From JBOCEF01 sp047610385 (GTDB lineage: Bacteria > Pseudomonadota > Alphaproteobacteria > Rhodobacterales > Rhodobacteraceae), in contig JBLGAC010000060.1 of the NCBI GenBank assembly GCA_047610385.1, positions 1-24,182 of the forward strand: a DNA stretch of 24,182 nucleotides, written 5' to 3'. Under the pieces are notes generated by a model. The model had not been told where the DNA came from and did not search any database. It was given only the letters and a program-made list of their open reading frames with translations. Made by a program: the position numbers and the translations under genes. Of this stretch, positions 1 to 7,991 are shown in pieces. Position 1 is the stretch's first letter. Every line of letters starts with the position of its first letter.

Positions 1-812
1 ACATAGGTCGCTTTGCCAGCGGCACCGTCCTTCATCACCGCTTTTCCGGTGATTGTGGCGTCGCCAGTCACGTCCAGCACATCGTCCTGGATCTGAAACG
101 CGAGGCCCATTTCAGCGGCAAAGGCCCGAAGGGCTGCGCGGGCGTCCGCGCCCGCGCCGCCCAGAATCGCGCCTGCCTCAGCGGAAAACGCGATCAGCGC
201 GCCGGTTTTCATGGCTTGCAGACGCTCAATCGCGGGCAGGTCCAAGGGGGCCGCAGCGGTTTCTGCAGCGATGTCAAGCGCCTGGCCCAGCACCATCCCC
301 CCCGCGCCAGAGGCCCGCGCCAGCCCCAGACACAGATCGGCCCGCCGCGCCGGATTGGGGTGTGTGGCGCGATCGGCAAGGATCTCAAACGCAAGCGTCT
401 GCAGCGCATCGCCCGCCAGCACGGCCGTTGCCTCGTCCCACCGGACGTGCACGGTGGGGCGGCCGCGGCGCATGTCATCATCATCCATGCAGGGCAGGTC
501 GTCATGGACCAGCGAATAGGCGTGCAGGCATTCGATCGCCGCAGCGACGCGGTCCGCCCCGGCGGAGGGGGCGCCGAACAGGGCCGCGGTCTCAATCGCC
601 AGATAGGCGCGCAGACGCTTGCCGCCCCCCAAGGCTGCATGGCGCATGGCGGCGGTCACCGGCAGGTCAGGCGCGGGCAAAAGCGCGTCCAATGCCGCCT
701 CGATGCGCGCAGCGCAGGCGGTGATGCGGGCGGCAAAATCCGCGGCATCTACGGGGCCGAGGGTGGTTTGCGCCGCCGCATCCCGCATGGGTGCGCTGTG
801 ATCATGCGCCAT
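1..812 (-). CDS. ispA: Polyprenyl (farnesyl/geranyl) diphosphate synthase, C-terminus cut by window edge
   Basis: Short-chain trans-prenyl diphosphate synthase, a cytosolic Mg-dependent enzyme that condenses DMAPP/GPP with IPP to supply farnesyl diphosphate for quinones, undecaprenyl phosphate and carotenoids. Reading the minus strand from ATG 810-812 gives 270 residues open to base 1. GGGKRLR lies near residues 62-68, the first aspartate-rich motif HDDLPCMDDDDMRRGRPT near 103-120, and the second, QIQDDVLD, near 240-247. KTG near 202 is also typical. The start is supported by GGAGGG seven bases upstream. The frame has no stop inside the window, so about 20-30 residues are missing. Upstream lie xseB and a histone deacetylase homologue, a common alphaproteobacterial order that often continues into dxs (not visible here). 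Chain length (C15 versus C20) cannot be fixed from sequence alone; FPP synthase is most likely. Confidence 0.95.
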   Translation of the reverse strand, partial: MAHDHSAPMRDAAAQTTLGPVDAADFAARITACAARIEAALDALLPAPDLPVTAAMRHAALGGGKRLRAYLAIETAALFGAPSAGADRVAAAIECLHAYSLVHDDLPCMDDDDMRRGRPTVHVRWDEATAVLAGDALQTLAFEILADRATHPNPARRADLCLGLARASGAGGMVLGQALDIAAETAAAPLDLPAIERLQAMKTGALIAFSAEAGAILGGAGADARAALRAFAAEMGLAFQIQDDVLDVTGDATITGKAVMKDGAAGKATY

Positions 813-1151
813 GAATGTCGCCCTCCGGTGTCCCTCGTCGCCGCGCGATCTGCGCATCGCGGCGGTGTAGCATGTTCAAGCGCGCAGAAAAGGCCCTGAT
901 GCAGCGGCGATGCGGCCATCGCGCGGCGGCGCGTTCAGGCCGACCGGGGCCGCGCGTCCTGCGCTGCGCTTGGCTGGACCGGGGCGCCCGCGCGGCGCTG
1001 CGGACGCGGTGCCCGTGGCGCACGCTTGGCAAGCTTGGCGCCCCCCGCCGAAGGGAAGGACTGACCGAAGGCCTGGCCTGACCGGAGGCGCGCGCTCAGC
1101 CATGATGTGTACCGGCGGATTGGCGCGGCACCCGGCACTCGGCACCCGGCA
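813..1151. other. 339-bp gap between ispA and xseB, no convincing gene
   Basis: Several open frames cross this stretch on both strands. All are Arg/Pro/Ala-rich, lack a recognisable motif and have no good ribosome binding site, as expected by chance at this GC content. The only structure I see is a heptanucleotide repeat at the right end (1126-1153). ispA could have its own promoter here, but no clear -35/-10 pair was found. Confidence 0.5.
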
Positions 1152-1153
1152 TC
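1126..1153. repeat. Four-unit heptanucleotide tandem repeat
   Basis: Units CGGCACC, CGGCACT, CGGCACC and CGGCATC follow each other without a gap. The last unit runs into the xseB stop codon (plus-strand tca, 1152-1154). Most of the repeat is therefore immediately downstream of xseB on the minus strand. Confidence 0.8.
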
Positions 1154-1406
1154 AGGCGCCCGGCAGCGGCGCGGTTCCGAGGGCTCCGTCGGCGCTCTTG
1201 GTGATCTGGGCAACTTTCATTTCAGCTTCGCTCAGCATCGCCTCGCAGCGGGCCTTTAGCGCCGCGCCGCGTTCATAAAGTCCGATGCTTTCGTCCAGGG
1301 ACACGTCTCCGCGCTCGAGCCTGGTCACGACCTCCTCCAGCGCGGTCAGCGCCTGTTCATAGGTCAGTTTTTCCACGGGTGTGGGGGGGGGGGCGGGTTT
1401 GGTCAT
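1152..1406 (-). CDS. xseB: Exodeoxyribonuclease VII small subunit
   Basis: Small subunit of exonuclease VII, which with XseA degrades single-stranded DNA to oligonucleotides. The protein has 84 residues, the usual size. It carries the XseB core: LTYEQALTALEEVVTRLE near residues 14-31, then GDVSLDESIGLYERG and ALKARCEAML, predicted as two helices of a coiled-coil-like hairpin. The start codon overlaps the stop of the upstream deacetylase gene (ATGA), and GGAGA lies about nine bases upstream, so the two are translationally coupled. Codons 5-8 form an uninterrupted run of eleven C on the coding strand (11 G at 1383-1393). That is unusual for an essential-type housekeeping gene and a possible slippage or sequencing-error site. 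A GTG just after the run (VEKLTYEQ) is an alternative start that would avoid it. Confidence 0.95.
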   Translation of the reverse strand: MTKPAPPPTPVEKLTYEQALTALEEVVTRLERGDVSLDESIGLYERGAALKARCEAMLSEAEMKVAQITKSADGALGTAPLPGA

Positions 1407-2335
1407 GCCGGGGTCTCCATCATCGTCGTCACATGGGCGCGCACACCATCAGTGAGCGCCGCCAGATCATAGCCGCCTTCGAGCATCGAGACCACGCGGC
1501 CTTGGGCGTGTTCCTGCGCCAGATCCATGATCTGCGCGGTCAGCCATGCGAAATCTTCGGTGTTCGCGTTGAGGCTGGCCAGCGGGTCGCGCGCATCCGC
1601 ATCAAACCCCGCCGAGATCAGGATCAGCTCAGGCCGGTGCTTTGCGGCCGCGGGCAGGATCACGTCGCGCCATGCGGCGCGCAACTCCGCCGATCCCGAA
1701 TTGTTCGGCAGTGGCGCGTTGACCACATTGCCGACGCCGGTCTCGCTTGCCGCCCCGGTGCCGGGCCAGAGCGGGAATTCATGGGACGACGCGAAGAACG
1801 CGCGCGGGTCCCGCGCCAGCACGTCCTGGGTGCCGTTGCCATGATGCACGTCGAAATCAAGCACGGCTATCCGCGACAATCCATGGCCATCCAGCGCGTG
1901 CAGCGCCGCGATTGCGATGCTGGACAGAAGGCAGAACCCCATCGGGCGCGTGCGTTCCGCGTGATGCCCCGGCGGGCGCATGGCGACAAAGGCGCGGCGC
2001 GCATGCCCGCCCAGAACCAGATCCACCGCCTGGCAACCTGCGCCTGCGGCGCGCAGCGCGGCCTGCCAGGACCCGGGCGACATGTGGGTGTCGGCGTCCA
2101 ACGCGATGCTGCCAGCCGCGGGCACCGCGGCCGCGATCCGATCAAGGTAATCGTGCGGGTGGGCGCGCAGCAGTTCGGCAGCTTCGGGCAGGCGGGCGTC
2201 ATGGCGCGCAAGCGCGGCAAAGGCGGGGGCAGACAGCGCGGCCTCGACTGCCTCAATGCGTGCGACCCGTTCGGGGTGGCCCTCGGGCGTCAGATGCGTG
2301 TGGGTGGTGGGATGGGTGATGAGCGCGACAGTCAT
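1403..2335 (-). CDS. Histone deacetylase family protein (class II-like zinc amidohydrolase)
   Basis: Zinc-dependent deacetylase of the arginase/deacetylase fold, 310 residues, cytosolic. Bacterial members act on acetylated small molecules such as acetylpolyamines, or on lysine-acetylated proteins; the substrate here is unknown. Visible motifs are HPTTHTHLTPEGHPER near the N-terminus, RPPGHHAER (residues 120-128, catalytic His pair 124/125), LDFDVHHGNGTQ (159-170, zinc ligands Asp162 and His164), SAGFDA (242-247, zinc ligand Asp246) and LEGGYDL near the C-terminus. All catalytic residues appear intact. ATG 2333-2335 is preceded by GAGGGGAT at good spacing. The nadC stop lies only 12 bases upstream, and the gene overlaps xseB by four bases, so it sits mid-operon. 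The neighbourhood with xseB and ispA is common in Rhodobacteraceae. Confidence 0.95.
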   Translation of the reverse strand: MTVALITHPTTHTHLTPEGHPERVARIEAVEAALSAPAFAALARHDARLPEAAELLRAHPHDYLDRIAAAVPAAGSIALDADTHMSPGSWQAALRAAGAGCQAVDLVLGGHARRAFVAMRPPGHHAERTRPMGFCLLSSIAIAALHALDGHGLSRIAVLDFDVHHGNGTQDVLARDPRAFFASSHEFPLWPGTGAASETGVGNVVNAPLPNNSGSAELRAAWRDVILPAAAKHRPELILISAGFDADARDPLASLNANTEDFAWLTAQIMDLAQEHAQGRVVSMLEGGYDLAALTDGVRAHVTTMMETPA

Positions 2336-2347
2336 GGCAAGATCCCC

Positions 2348-3241
2348 TCAGGCGATTTCGATGTCGAGGCCGAGGTCAAGCGTTCCTGCCGCCATGGTGA
2401 TCCGCGACGAGGAAATCACATCCACCCCCGTTTCGGCCAACCCGCGCACGGTGTCCAGCGTGACGCCGCCCGAGGCTTCGAGCACCGCGCGGCCTGCGGC
2501 GATCTTCACCGCCTCGCGCAGGCGCGGCGCGTCGAAATTGTCGAGCATGATGACCGGGGCCCCTGCCGTCAGCGCCTCATGCAGTTGTTCGATGGTGTCG
2601 ACCTCGACCTCTATCGCGGTCAGGTGCCCGGCATAGGCCTTGGCGGCGGCCACGGCGGCGGCCACCCCGCCTGCGACGGCGATGTGGTTGTCCTTGATCA
2701 AGATTGCATCGTCGAGGCCGAAGCGGTGGTTCGCCCCCCCACCCATCCGCACGGCGTATTTTTCTGCCGCGCGCAGGCCGGGCGTGGTCTTGCGTGTGCA
2801 CGCGATGTGCGCACCGGTGCCCGCAACCGCATCGACGAAGCGGGCGGTCAGGCTGGCGATGCCCGACAGATGGCACATGAAGTTGAGCGCGACACGCTCG
2901 CCAGCCATGATTGCGCGGGCATTGCCAGACACCCGCAGCACCAGATCCCCAGGCGCGATGCGGGCCCCGTCGGCGATTAGCGGTTCCACCGACAGGCCCG
3001 CATGTTGGGCGCCGAACGCGGCACGGGCGAAATCGATGCCGCACAGCACGCCATGTTCGCGCGATGCGATGATCGCCGTTGCCTCAGCCTCTGCGGGGAT
3101 GGTGGCGGCCGAGGTGATGTCGCCTGCGCGGCCGAAATCTTCGCGCAGGGCGGCGCGGATCATGTCCTCGATCAGGATCGGGGGCAGAGGGGCAGGGCGC
3201 GGGGCAGGGCGCGGAGTGGGGGCGGGGCGTGGGGCGGTCAT
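2348..3241 (-). CDS. nadC: Nicotinate-nucleotide pyrophosphorylase (carboxylating), quinolinate phosphoribosyltransferase
   Basis: Converts quinolinate and PRPP to nicotinate mononucleotide, CO2 and PPi in de novo NAD synthesis. From ATG 3239-3241 the protein has 297 residues, the family norm. Motifs are REDFGRAGDITS (33-44), LCGIDFA near 67, LNFMCHLSGIA near 119, TRKTTPGLR (149-156), the Gly-rich MGGGANHRFGL (166-176) with PRPP/substrate-binding His172 and Arg173, and ILIKDNHIA with Lys183. The C-terminal half shows the E-V-D, LDN and ASGG elements of the TIM barrel. The frame stays open 40 codons further upstream. I prefer this start because GGAG precedes it and the upstream extension is low-complexity. 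The first 20 residues are a Pro-Ala-Arg repeat partly made by a 12-base tandem duplication. Neither nadA nor nadB is in the window. Confidence 0.95.
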   Translation of the reverse strand: MTAPRPAPTPRPAPRPAPLPPILIEDMIRAALREDFGRAGDITSAATIPAEAEATAIIASREHGVLCGIDFARAAFGAQHAGLSVEPLIADGARIAPGDLVLRVSGNARAIMAGERVALNFMCHLSGIASLTARFVDAVAGTGAHIACTRKTTPGLRAAEKYAVRMGGGANHRFGLDDAILIKDNHIAVAGGVAAAVAAAKAYAGHLTAIEVEVDTIEQLHEALTAGAPVIMLDNFDAPRLREAVKIAAGRAVLEASGGVTLDTVRGLAETGVDVISSSRITMAAGTLDLGLDIEIA

Positions 3242-3379
3242 GGCTGGCTCCGGATCAGGTCGGGCTGTCGGGGCGACCATCGCGCCGAGGGCGCAGGGAT
3301 GCAAGGGGCGCGCGCGCGGCCCATCGCTGCCCCGTGCCGGGACCGCATCAGGCCCACCCACGCGCCCCTTGATGGCGCG

Positions 3380-5440
3380 TCAGCCGGGCGTGGCAAGGCG
3401 GGGGCGGCCGATCGCGTCGGCCCGAAAGCGCACCTCGACAACCATGTCCTGACCTTCGACAGCAGCGCTGGTCAGCGTGTCGGTGATTTCAATGGACAGG
3501 GCGGCCGGATCGGCGCCCGCGGCGACAGCCATGTCTGTGGCCGCGCGGGACAACGCCGCGTGGGCGCGGGCGCGGACAGCGTCCAACGTGTCGAAGGTTT
3601 CCGCCCCTGACGCCAGATGCAGCCGAAAGCCGCCGCCATCGGGGCGGGTGGCGACGGTCTCAGCGGATGCGCGCACCGGGCCTGCAACCGCCCCGACCGC
3701 GTTCGCCGATGCCGCATGGGGCGGGATCACGGCGCGCGCGCCGATCAGGGCCGCAGCTTCGGCACCGTGCAATGCGGCGGGCCCGCCGACGGCAATCATC
3801 GGGATCGACAGGCTTAGGGACGGGCGCATCAGCCCGCTATGCCCGTCCATGGCCGCCTGCGCAAAGGCTGACGCTGCCAGATCCGCGCCCGGCAGGCCGT
3901 CTTCGTCGGCCACCACAGCCAGCGCGGTTTCGGCCCAGCGGCGGCGCAGGCACGTCAGGACCGCTTGGGCGGCGGCCTCAGGGGTTTTCCATGCTGGGGC
4001 GCCGCGCGCATCGCGCCGCCGGGCCATAAGGGCAGCGCCCATGGCCGCGGCCTCGGTGTCCCAATTGGTCTGGAGGCCCAGCGCATGGGCCGCGTCCGTT
4101 GGCGTGAACGCGCCGCGCCGGATCAGGCCGCGGGCCGCCAGCCGGTCGGCGGCGCGCCGGTCGGGCAGGCGCGGGGCTGCATCGCCGATGGGTGTGGGGC
4201 CAAAGGCGAGGCGGGCCATCAGCGCGGCCTCTGGCCCGTCCAGCCCAGTGGGCGCGGGCCCGAGCGCCAGCAGGAACACGCCGTCATCTTCGCGCACCCG
4301 CGGGCCAGCCAACTGCGCCGCCAGCGCTGCGCGGATGCGCGCGCCATGGGCCGGGTCGGCGCCCAGCAGCGCCAGCGGCGCGGCGCGGCGCGGGCCGATG
4401 GTCAGGCGCGGGGGGCCGCCGCCATCGAGGATCACGCGGACCTCGCCGTCGCCGCCCAATGCCTCGGTGCGGATCGCGGCGGCTTCGACCATGGTGCGCC
4501 ATCCACCGACCTGCGCGCCGTCAGGCGACAGGCGGGGGCGACCATTGCGCAGCACTGCCACATCGGTGGTGGTGCCACCCATGTCCGCGATCAGTGCGTC
4601 GGGTTCTCCGGCCAGAAACGCGGCACCGAGGGCAGAGGCGGCAGGCCCGCTCAGGATCGTTTCGATCGGCCGCAGGCGCGCAAGCGACGCGTCCATCAGC
4701 GCGCCGTCGCCGCGCACGATCATCAAAGGGGCGTGGATGCCCATGGCGGTCAATTGCGCGCGGGTTGCGGCGATCAGCCGGTCGATCATGCCGATCAGCC
4801 GCGCATTCAGCAGCGCGGTCAGCGCCCGCCGTGGCCCGCCGATTCGCGCCGACAATTCGTGGCTGCAGGTAACCGGCAGGCCAGTGCGCGCGCGGATCAG
4901 ATCGCGCACGGCAATTTCATGGGCCGGGTTGCGGATCGAAAACGCCGCCGCCACCGCGACGCCGGACATGCCGACAAGCTGCGGCAAAGCGGCCTCGAGC
5001 GCCGCCAGATCGAGGGGCGCGGCCTCGTCTCCGCCCGCCGCGTGGCCGCCCGCGATGACGATCAAAGGGGCGCCGTGCAGCGCATCGGCGATCCCTTCGC
5101 GCGCCAAGCTGTCGGGGGAAAAGCCGATGGCGATCAACGCGGCGGGGTCGCCTTGGCCCTCAACCAGCGCGTTGGTTGCCAGCGTGGTCGACAGGCCCGC
5201 AAGCGCGATCTGTGACGGATCAGCCCCGGCGGCATCGAGCGCCGCGCGCACCGCATTCCCAACGCCAATCGACAGATCGGGGCGCGTGGTCAACGCCTTG
5301 GCTGAGGCGAGGACGCTGTCTGCGCCCGCTCCTTCCCCGGCCAGCGCCCGCGCGGCGCGTCCCTCATCCAGCAGCGCGGCGTCGGTGCACGCGCCGCCCG
5401 CATCGATGCCAAGCAGAAGACGGGGCGGGGCAGAGGGCAT
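3380..5440 (-). CDS. Hydantoinase/oxoprolinase family protein (HyuA-type), orphan
   Basis: 686-residue member of the hydantoinase A/5-oxoprolinase family, ASKHA-fold enzymes that use ATP to open hydantoin or 5-oxoproline-like rings or carboxylate ketones. The N-terminal phosphate loop reads LLLGIDAGGACTDAALL (residues 8-24), where families usually have DxGGTxTD. STTLATNALVEG lies at 84-95, GDGALM near 244-249, SGPAAS at 264-269 and the second phosphate loop ADMGGTTTDVAVL at 285-297. Catalytic systems normally need a HyuB partner. None is present: nadC follows by 138 bp on the same strand and accD is divergent. The ATG has only a weak GGA ahead of it. The substrate is unknown. The change from Thr to Ala in the first loop plus the missing HyuB make classical hydantoinase activity uncertain. 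Confidence 0.88.
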   Translation of the reverse strand: MPSAPPRLLLGIDAGGACTDAALLDEGRAARALAGEGAGADSVLASAKALTTRPDLSIGVGNAVRAALDAAGADPSQIALAGLSTTLATNALVEGQGDPAALIAIGFSPDSLAREGIADALHGAPLIVIAGGHAAGGDEAAPLDLAALEAALPQLVGMSGVAVAAAFSIRNPAHEIAVRDLIRARTGLPVTCSHELSARIGGPRRALTALLNARLIGMIDRLIAATRAQLTAMGIHAPLMIVRGDGALMDASLARLRPIETILSGPAASALGAAFLAGEPDALIADMGGTTTDVAVLRNGRPRLSPDGAQVGGWRTMVEAAAIRTEALGGDGEVRVILDGGGPPRLTIGPRRAAPLALLGADPAHGARIRAALAAQLAGPRVREDDGVFLLALGPAPTGLDGPEAALMARLAFGPTPIGDAAPRLPDRRAADRLAARGLIRRGAFTPTDAAHALGLQTNWDTEAAAMGAALMARRRDARGAPAWKTPEAAAQAVLTCLRRRWAETALAVVADEDGLPGADLAASAFAQAAMDGHSGLMRPSLSLSIPMIAVGGPAALHGAEAAALIGARAVIPPHAASANAVGAVAGPVRASAETVATRPDGGGFRLHLASGAETFDTLDAVRARAHAALSRAATDMAVAAGADPAALSIEITDTLTSAAVEGQDMVVEVRFRADAIGRPRLATPG

Positions 5441-5580
5441 GGCCAGATCCGATGTTAATGACGCGGTGCGCGAGAGGTAGCCCCAGACCGCCCCCGGCGC
5501 CAGCCCCCAGCCGCGCCAGCCCCCTCACATCGCCCCCGGTTTCACCCATGGCGCCCCTGCCACCAGGCGCTGTCCCCCAG

Positions 5581-5630
5581 TCGCCCCCCGGCGAGGGGCG
5601 ATTGCATCGGGGGGCGTGGCGCAGTAACAC
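5581..5630 (+). promoter_or_regulatory. Candidate accD promoter with upstream inverted repeat
   Basis: TTGCAT (5602-5607), a 17-base spacer and TAACAC (5625-5630) form a plausible sigma-70-type promoter 43 bases before the accD start, in the 233-bp divergent spacer with the hydantoinase gene. Directly ahead of the -35 lies a 7-bp inverted repeat, TCGCCCC (5581-5587) and GGGGCGA (5595-5601), that could be an operator. This is inference from spacing and consensus only. Confidence 0.35.
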
Positions 5631-5673
5631 CTCGCAACGACTGCGGATGCTCAGCCAGGAGGCGCGCGCGGAT

Positions 5674-6609
5674 ATGAACTGGATCAGCAACTACGTCCGG
5701 CCCAAGATCAATTCGTTGTTCTCGCGGCGCGAGCTGCCGGACAACCTGTGGCGCAAATGTGATGAGTGCGGGACCATGCTGTTCCACCGCGAATTGCAAG
5801 AAGCGCTGCATGTCTGCCCCAACTGCCAGCACCACATGCTGATCACCCCGCGGGAGCGGTTTGATGCGCTGTTCGACGGCGGGCTGTTCGTTGAGATCGA
5901 CGTGCCCGCGCCGATCGTTGACCCGTTGGCGTTCCGCGATGAAAAACGCTACGCCGACCGCATCCGCGACGCGCGGCGCAAGACCGGCGAACATGAAGCG
6001 ATGCTGGTGGGCGAAGGTGAAATCGGCGGGCTGCGCACAGTGTGCGCCGCGCAGGATTTCAGCTTTATGGGCGGGTCCATGGGCATGGCCGTCGGCAACG
6101 CCATCGTCGCGGCGGCCGAACGCGCGGTGGCCCACAAAGCGCCGCTGGTGCTGTTCGCCGCGGCGGGCGGCGCGCGCATGCAGGAAGGCATCCTGTCGCT
6201 GATGCAGATGCCACGCACCACGGTCGCAGTGCAGATGCTGCGCGAGGCCGGGCTGCCATATGTCTGCGTGCTGACCCACCCGACCACCGGGGGCGTGACC
6301 GCGTCTTACGCCATGTTGGGCGACATTCAGATTGCTGAGCCGGGCGCGCTGATCGGCTTTGCCGGCCAACGGGTGATTGAGCAGACCATCGGTGAGAAGC
6401 TGCCCGAAGGGTTCCAGCGCGCGGAATACCTGCTGGAGCACGGAATGCTCGACCGGGTGATCCACCGCAAGCACATGAGGGACGAACTGGCGATGATGCT
6501 CAGGCTGCTGACCCGCAAGCCACCGCGCGTGATGGGCGATCTGACCGCCCCTGACGCCTCTGCCATCCCCGCGCTGACCGCGCCGGAGGATGCGGGGGAT
6601 CGCGCATGA
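5674..6609 (+). CDS. accD: Acetyl-CoA carboxylase carboxyltransferase subunit beta
   Basis: Beta subunit of the acetyl-CoA carboxylase carboxyltransferase, which with AccA transfers carboxyl from biotin to acetyl-CoA and makes malonyl-CoA. From ATG 5674 the protein has 311 residues. It starts MNWISNYVRPKI, the usual AccD N-terminus. A four-Cys zinc ribbon follows (Cys29, Cys32, Cys48, Cys51), then the crotonase-fold carboxyltransferase core with FMGGSMGMAVG, GGARMQEGILSLMQM, LTHPTTGGVTASYAMLGD, GFAGQRVIEQT and LPEGFQRAEYLLEHGM. The frame is open further upstream, but AGGAGG at 5657-5662 and the conserved first residues fix this start. The stop overlaps the folC start by ATGA, so accD and folC form an operon. 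Malonyl-CoA is also the extender unit needed by the polyketide synthase further downstream; this proximity may be coincidental. Confidence 0.97.
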   Translation: MNWISNYVRPKINSLFSRRELPDNLWRKCDECGTMLFHRELQEALHVCPNCQHHMLITPRERFDALFDGGLFVEIDVPAPIVDPLAFRDEKRYADRIRDARRKTGEHEAMLVGEGEIGGLRTVCAAQDFSFMGGSMGMAVGNAIVAAAERAVAHKAPLVLFAAAGGARMQEGILSLMQMPRTTVAVQMLREAGLPYVCVLTHPTTGGVTASYAMLGDIQIAEPGALIGFAGQRVIEQTIGEKLPEGFQRAEYLLEHGMLDRVIHRKHMRDELAMMLRLLTRKPPRVMGDLTAPDASAIPALTAPEDAGDRA

Positions 6610-7991
6610 CCCCGCATGAAGGCGCTGAAACTGGCGCAGCCGCTGCCGTGCAGACCGTGAGCGGCGCGCGCGAGGCGCAGATCATCCGCGGCGCCCATGG
6701 CGAGGCCGGCAGCGACAAGGTGCTGGAGCGCCTGATGTCGCTGCACCCCAAGATGATCGATCTGACGCTGGACCGGATGCACCGCCTGCTGGCGCGGCTG
6801 GGCCATCCCGAACGCGCCATGCCCCCCGTGGTGCATGTGGCGGGAACCAATGGCAAAGGATCGACCGTCGCGATGATCCGCGCCGGGCTGGAGGGGGCCG
6901 GAGACCGCTGCCATGCATACACCTCGCCCCATCTGGCACGGTTTCACGAACGCATCCGCCTGGCCGGTCGGCTGATCGACGAAGACGCGCTGACTGGTCT
7001 GCTGGATGAATGTGAGCGGGTGAACGAGGGTGCCTCGATCACGTTCTTTGAGATCACCACCTGCGCCGCTCTGCTGGCCTTTGCGCGCACCCCGGCGGAC
7101 TGGACCTTGCTGGAGGTCGGGCTTGGCGGGCGGCTGGATGCGACCAATGTGGTGGATGCGCCGCGGCTGTGCGTGATCACGCCGGTGTCCATCGACCATC
7201 AGCAATATCTGGGCGAGACGATTGCAGAGATCGCCGCCGAAAAAGCCGGGATCCTGAAGCGGGGTGTTCCGTGCATCGTCGGCCCGCAGCCCGATGCCGC
7301 GCTGGCGGTGATCGAGGCGCGGGCCGCGGCCATCGGTGCTCCGCTGATCGTGTCTGGCCGCGACTGGCAATGCTGGTCTGAGGGCGGGCGCATCGTGTTT
7401 CAGGACGATGCGGGGATGCTGGACCTGCCGATGCCCGTGCTGCTGGGTGCCCACCAGATCATGAATGCCGGGGCCGCGGTTGCGGCGCTGCGGGCGCTGG
7501 GCGCAGATGATCGTGCCTGCGCGGCGGCGCTGACCGATGCACGCTGGCCAGCGCGCATGCAGCGCCTTGCCGCATCGGTGCTGCCTGATGCGCCGGTGGA
7601 CGCGGAAATCTGGCTCGATGGTGGGCACAATGTGGCGGCGGGCGCGGTGCTGGCGACGCATATGGCAGCCTTGCAGGCCCGGCGCACAGCGTCGCTGCAT
7701 CTGATTTGTGGGATGCTGGACACCAAAGACCCGGTGGGTTTTCTTGAGCATTTCAAAGACTTGGCACCTTATGTGCATACACTGACCATTCCCGACACCC
7801 AAGCCACCCTGCCGGCCGAAGCAACCGCAGACGCGGCGCGGCGTGCTGGGTTGGAGGCAGCCCCCGCTGCCGATTTGGCCGCGGCGCTGCGGGCGGTGGC
7901 GGCGGGGGGTGATCCCGCGCCGCGGATCCTGATTTGTGGGTCGCTGTATTTGGCCGGTGACATCTTGCGCGGGTTCGCCGCGCTCGACTGA
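6606..7991 (+). CDS. folC: Bifunctional folylpolyglutamate synthase/dihydrofolate synthase
   Basis: ATP-dependent Mur-ligase-fold enzyme that adds glutamate to dihydropteroate and to reduced folates. It has 461 residues. Motifs are the P-loop VHVAGTNGKGST (76-87), YTSPHLARFHERIRL, FEITTCAALLAF, LEVGLGGRLDATN, ITPVSIDHQQYLG, EKAGILKRG, LLGAHQIMNAG and the C-terminal-domain WLDGGHNVAAG. The core starts near residue 38 (KVLERLMSLHPKMIDLTLDRMHRL is typical), so this start gives an N-terminal extension of about 35 residues without known motifs. The ATGA overlap with accD and GGGGGA just ahead support it, but a later start is possible. The accD-folC pair is a widespread alphaproteobacterial arrangement. 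Confidence 0.96.
   Translation: MTPHEGAETGAAAAVQTVSGAREAQIIRGAHGEAGSDKVLERLMSLHPKMIDLTLDRMHRLLARLGHPERAMPPVVHVAGTNGKGSTVAMIRAGLEGAGDRCHAYTSPHLARFHERIRLAGRLIDEDALTGLLDECERVNEGASITFFEITTCAALLAFARTPADWTLLEVGLGGRLDATNVVDAPRLCVITPVSIDHQQYLGETIAEIAAEKAGILKRGVPCIVGPQPDAALAVIEARAAAIGAPLIVSGRDWQCWSEGGRIVFQDDAGMLDLPMPVLLGAHQIMNAGAAVAALRALGADDRACAAALTDARWPARMQRLAASVLPDAPVDAEIWLDGGHNVAAGAVLATHMAALQARRTASLHLICGMLDTKDPVGFLEHFKDLAPYVHTLTIPDTQATLPAEATADAARRAGLEAAPAADLAAALRAVAAGGDPAPRILICGSLYLAGDILRGFAALD

Noticed and set aside
815..1145. Several 80-120 codon frames in the ispA-xseB gap
   Set aside because: All are Arg/Pro/Ala-rich, mutually overlapping, and without a good start site or family resemblance.
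1379..2980. A 533-codon plus-strand frame across the deacetylase and nadC genes
   Set aside because: It spans two intact antisense genes with full catalytic motifs and shows none itself.
3477..5480. A 667-codon open frame on the plus strand opposite the hydantoinase gene
   Set aside because: It is Ala/Arg/Ser/Pro-rich without any motif and mirrors the high-GC third positions of the real gene on the other strand, which has clear family motifs.
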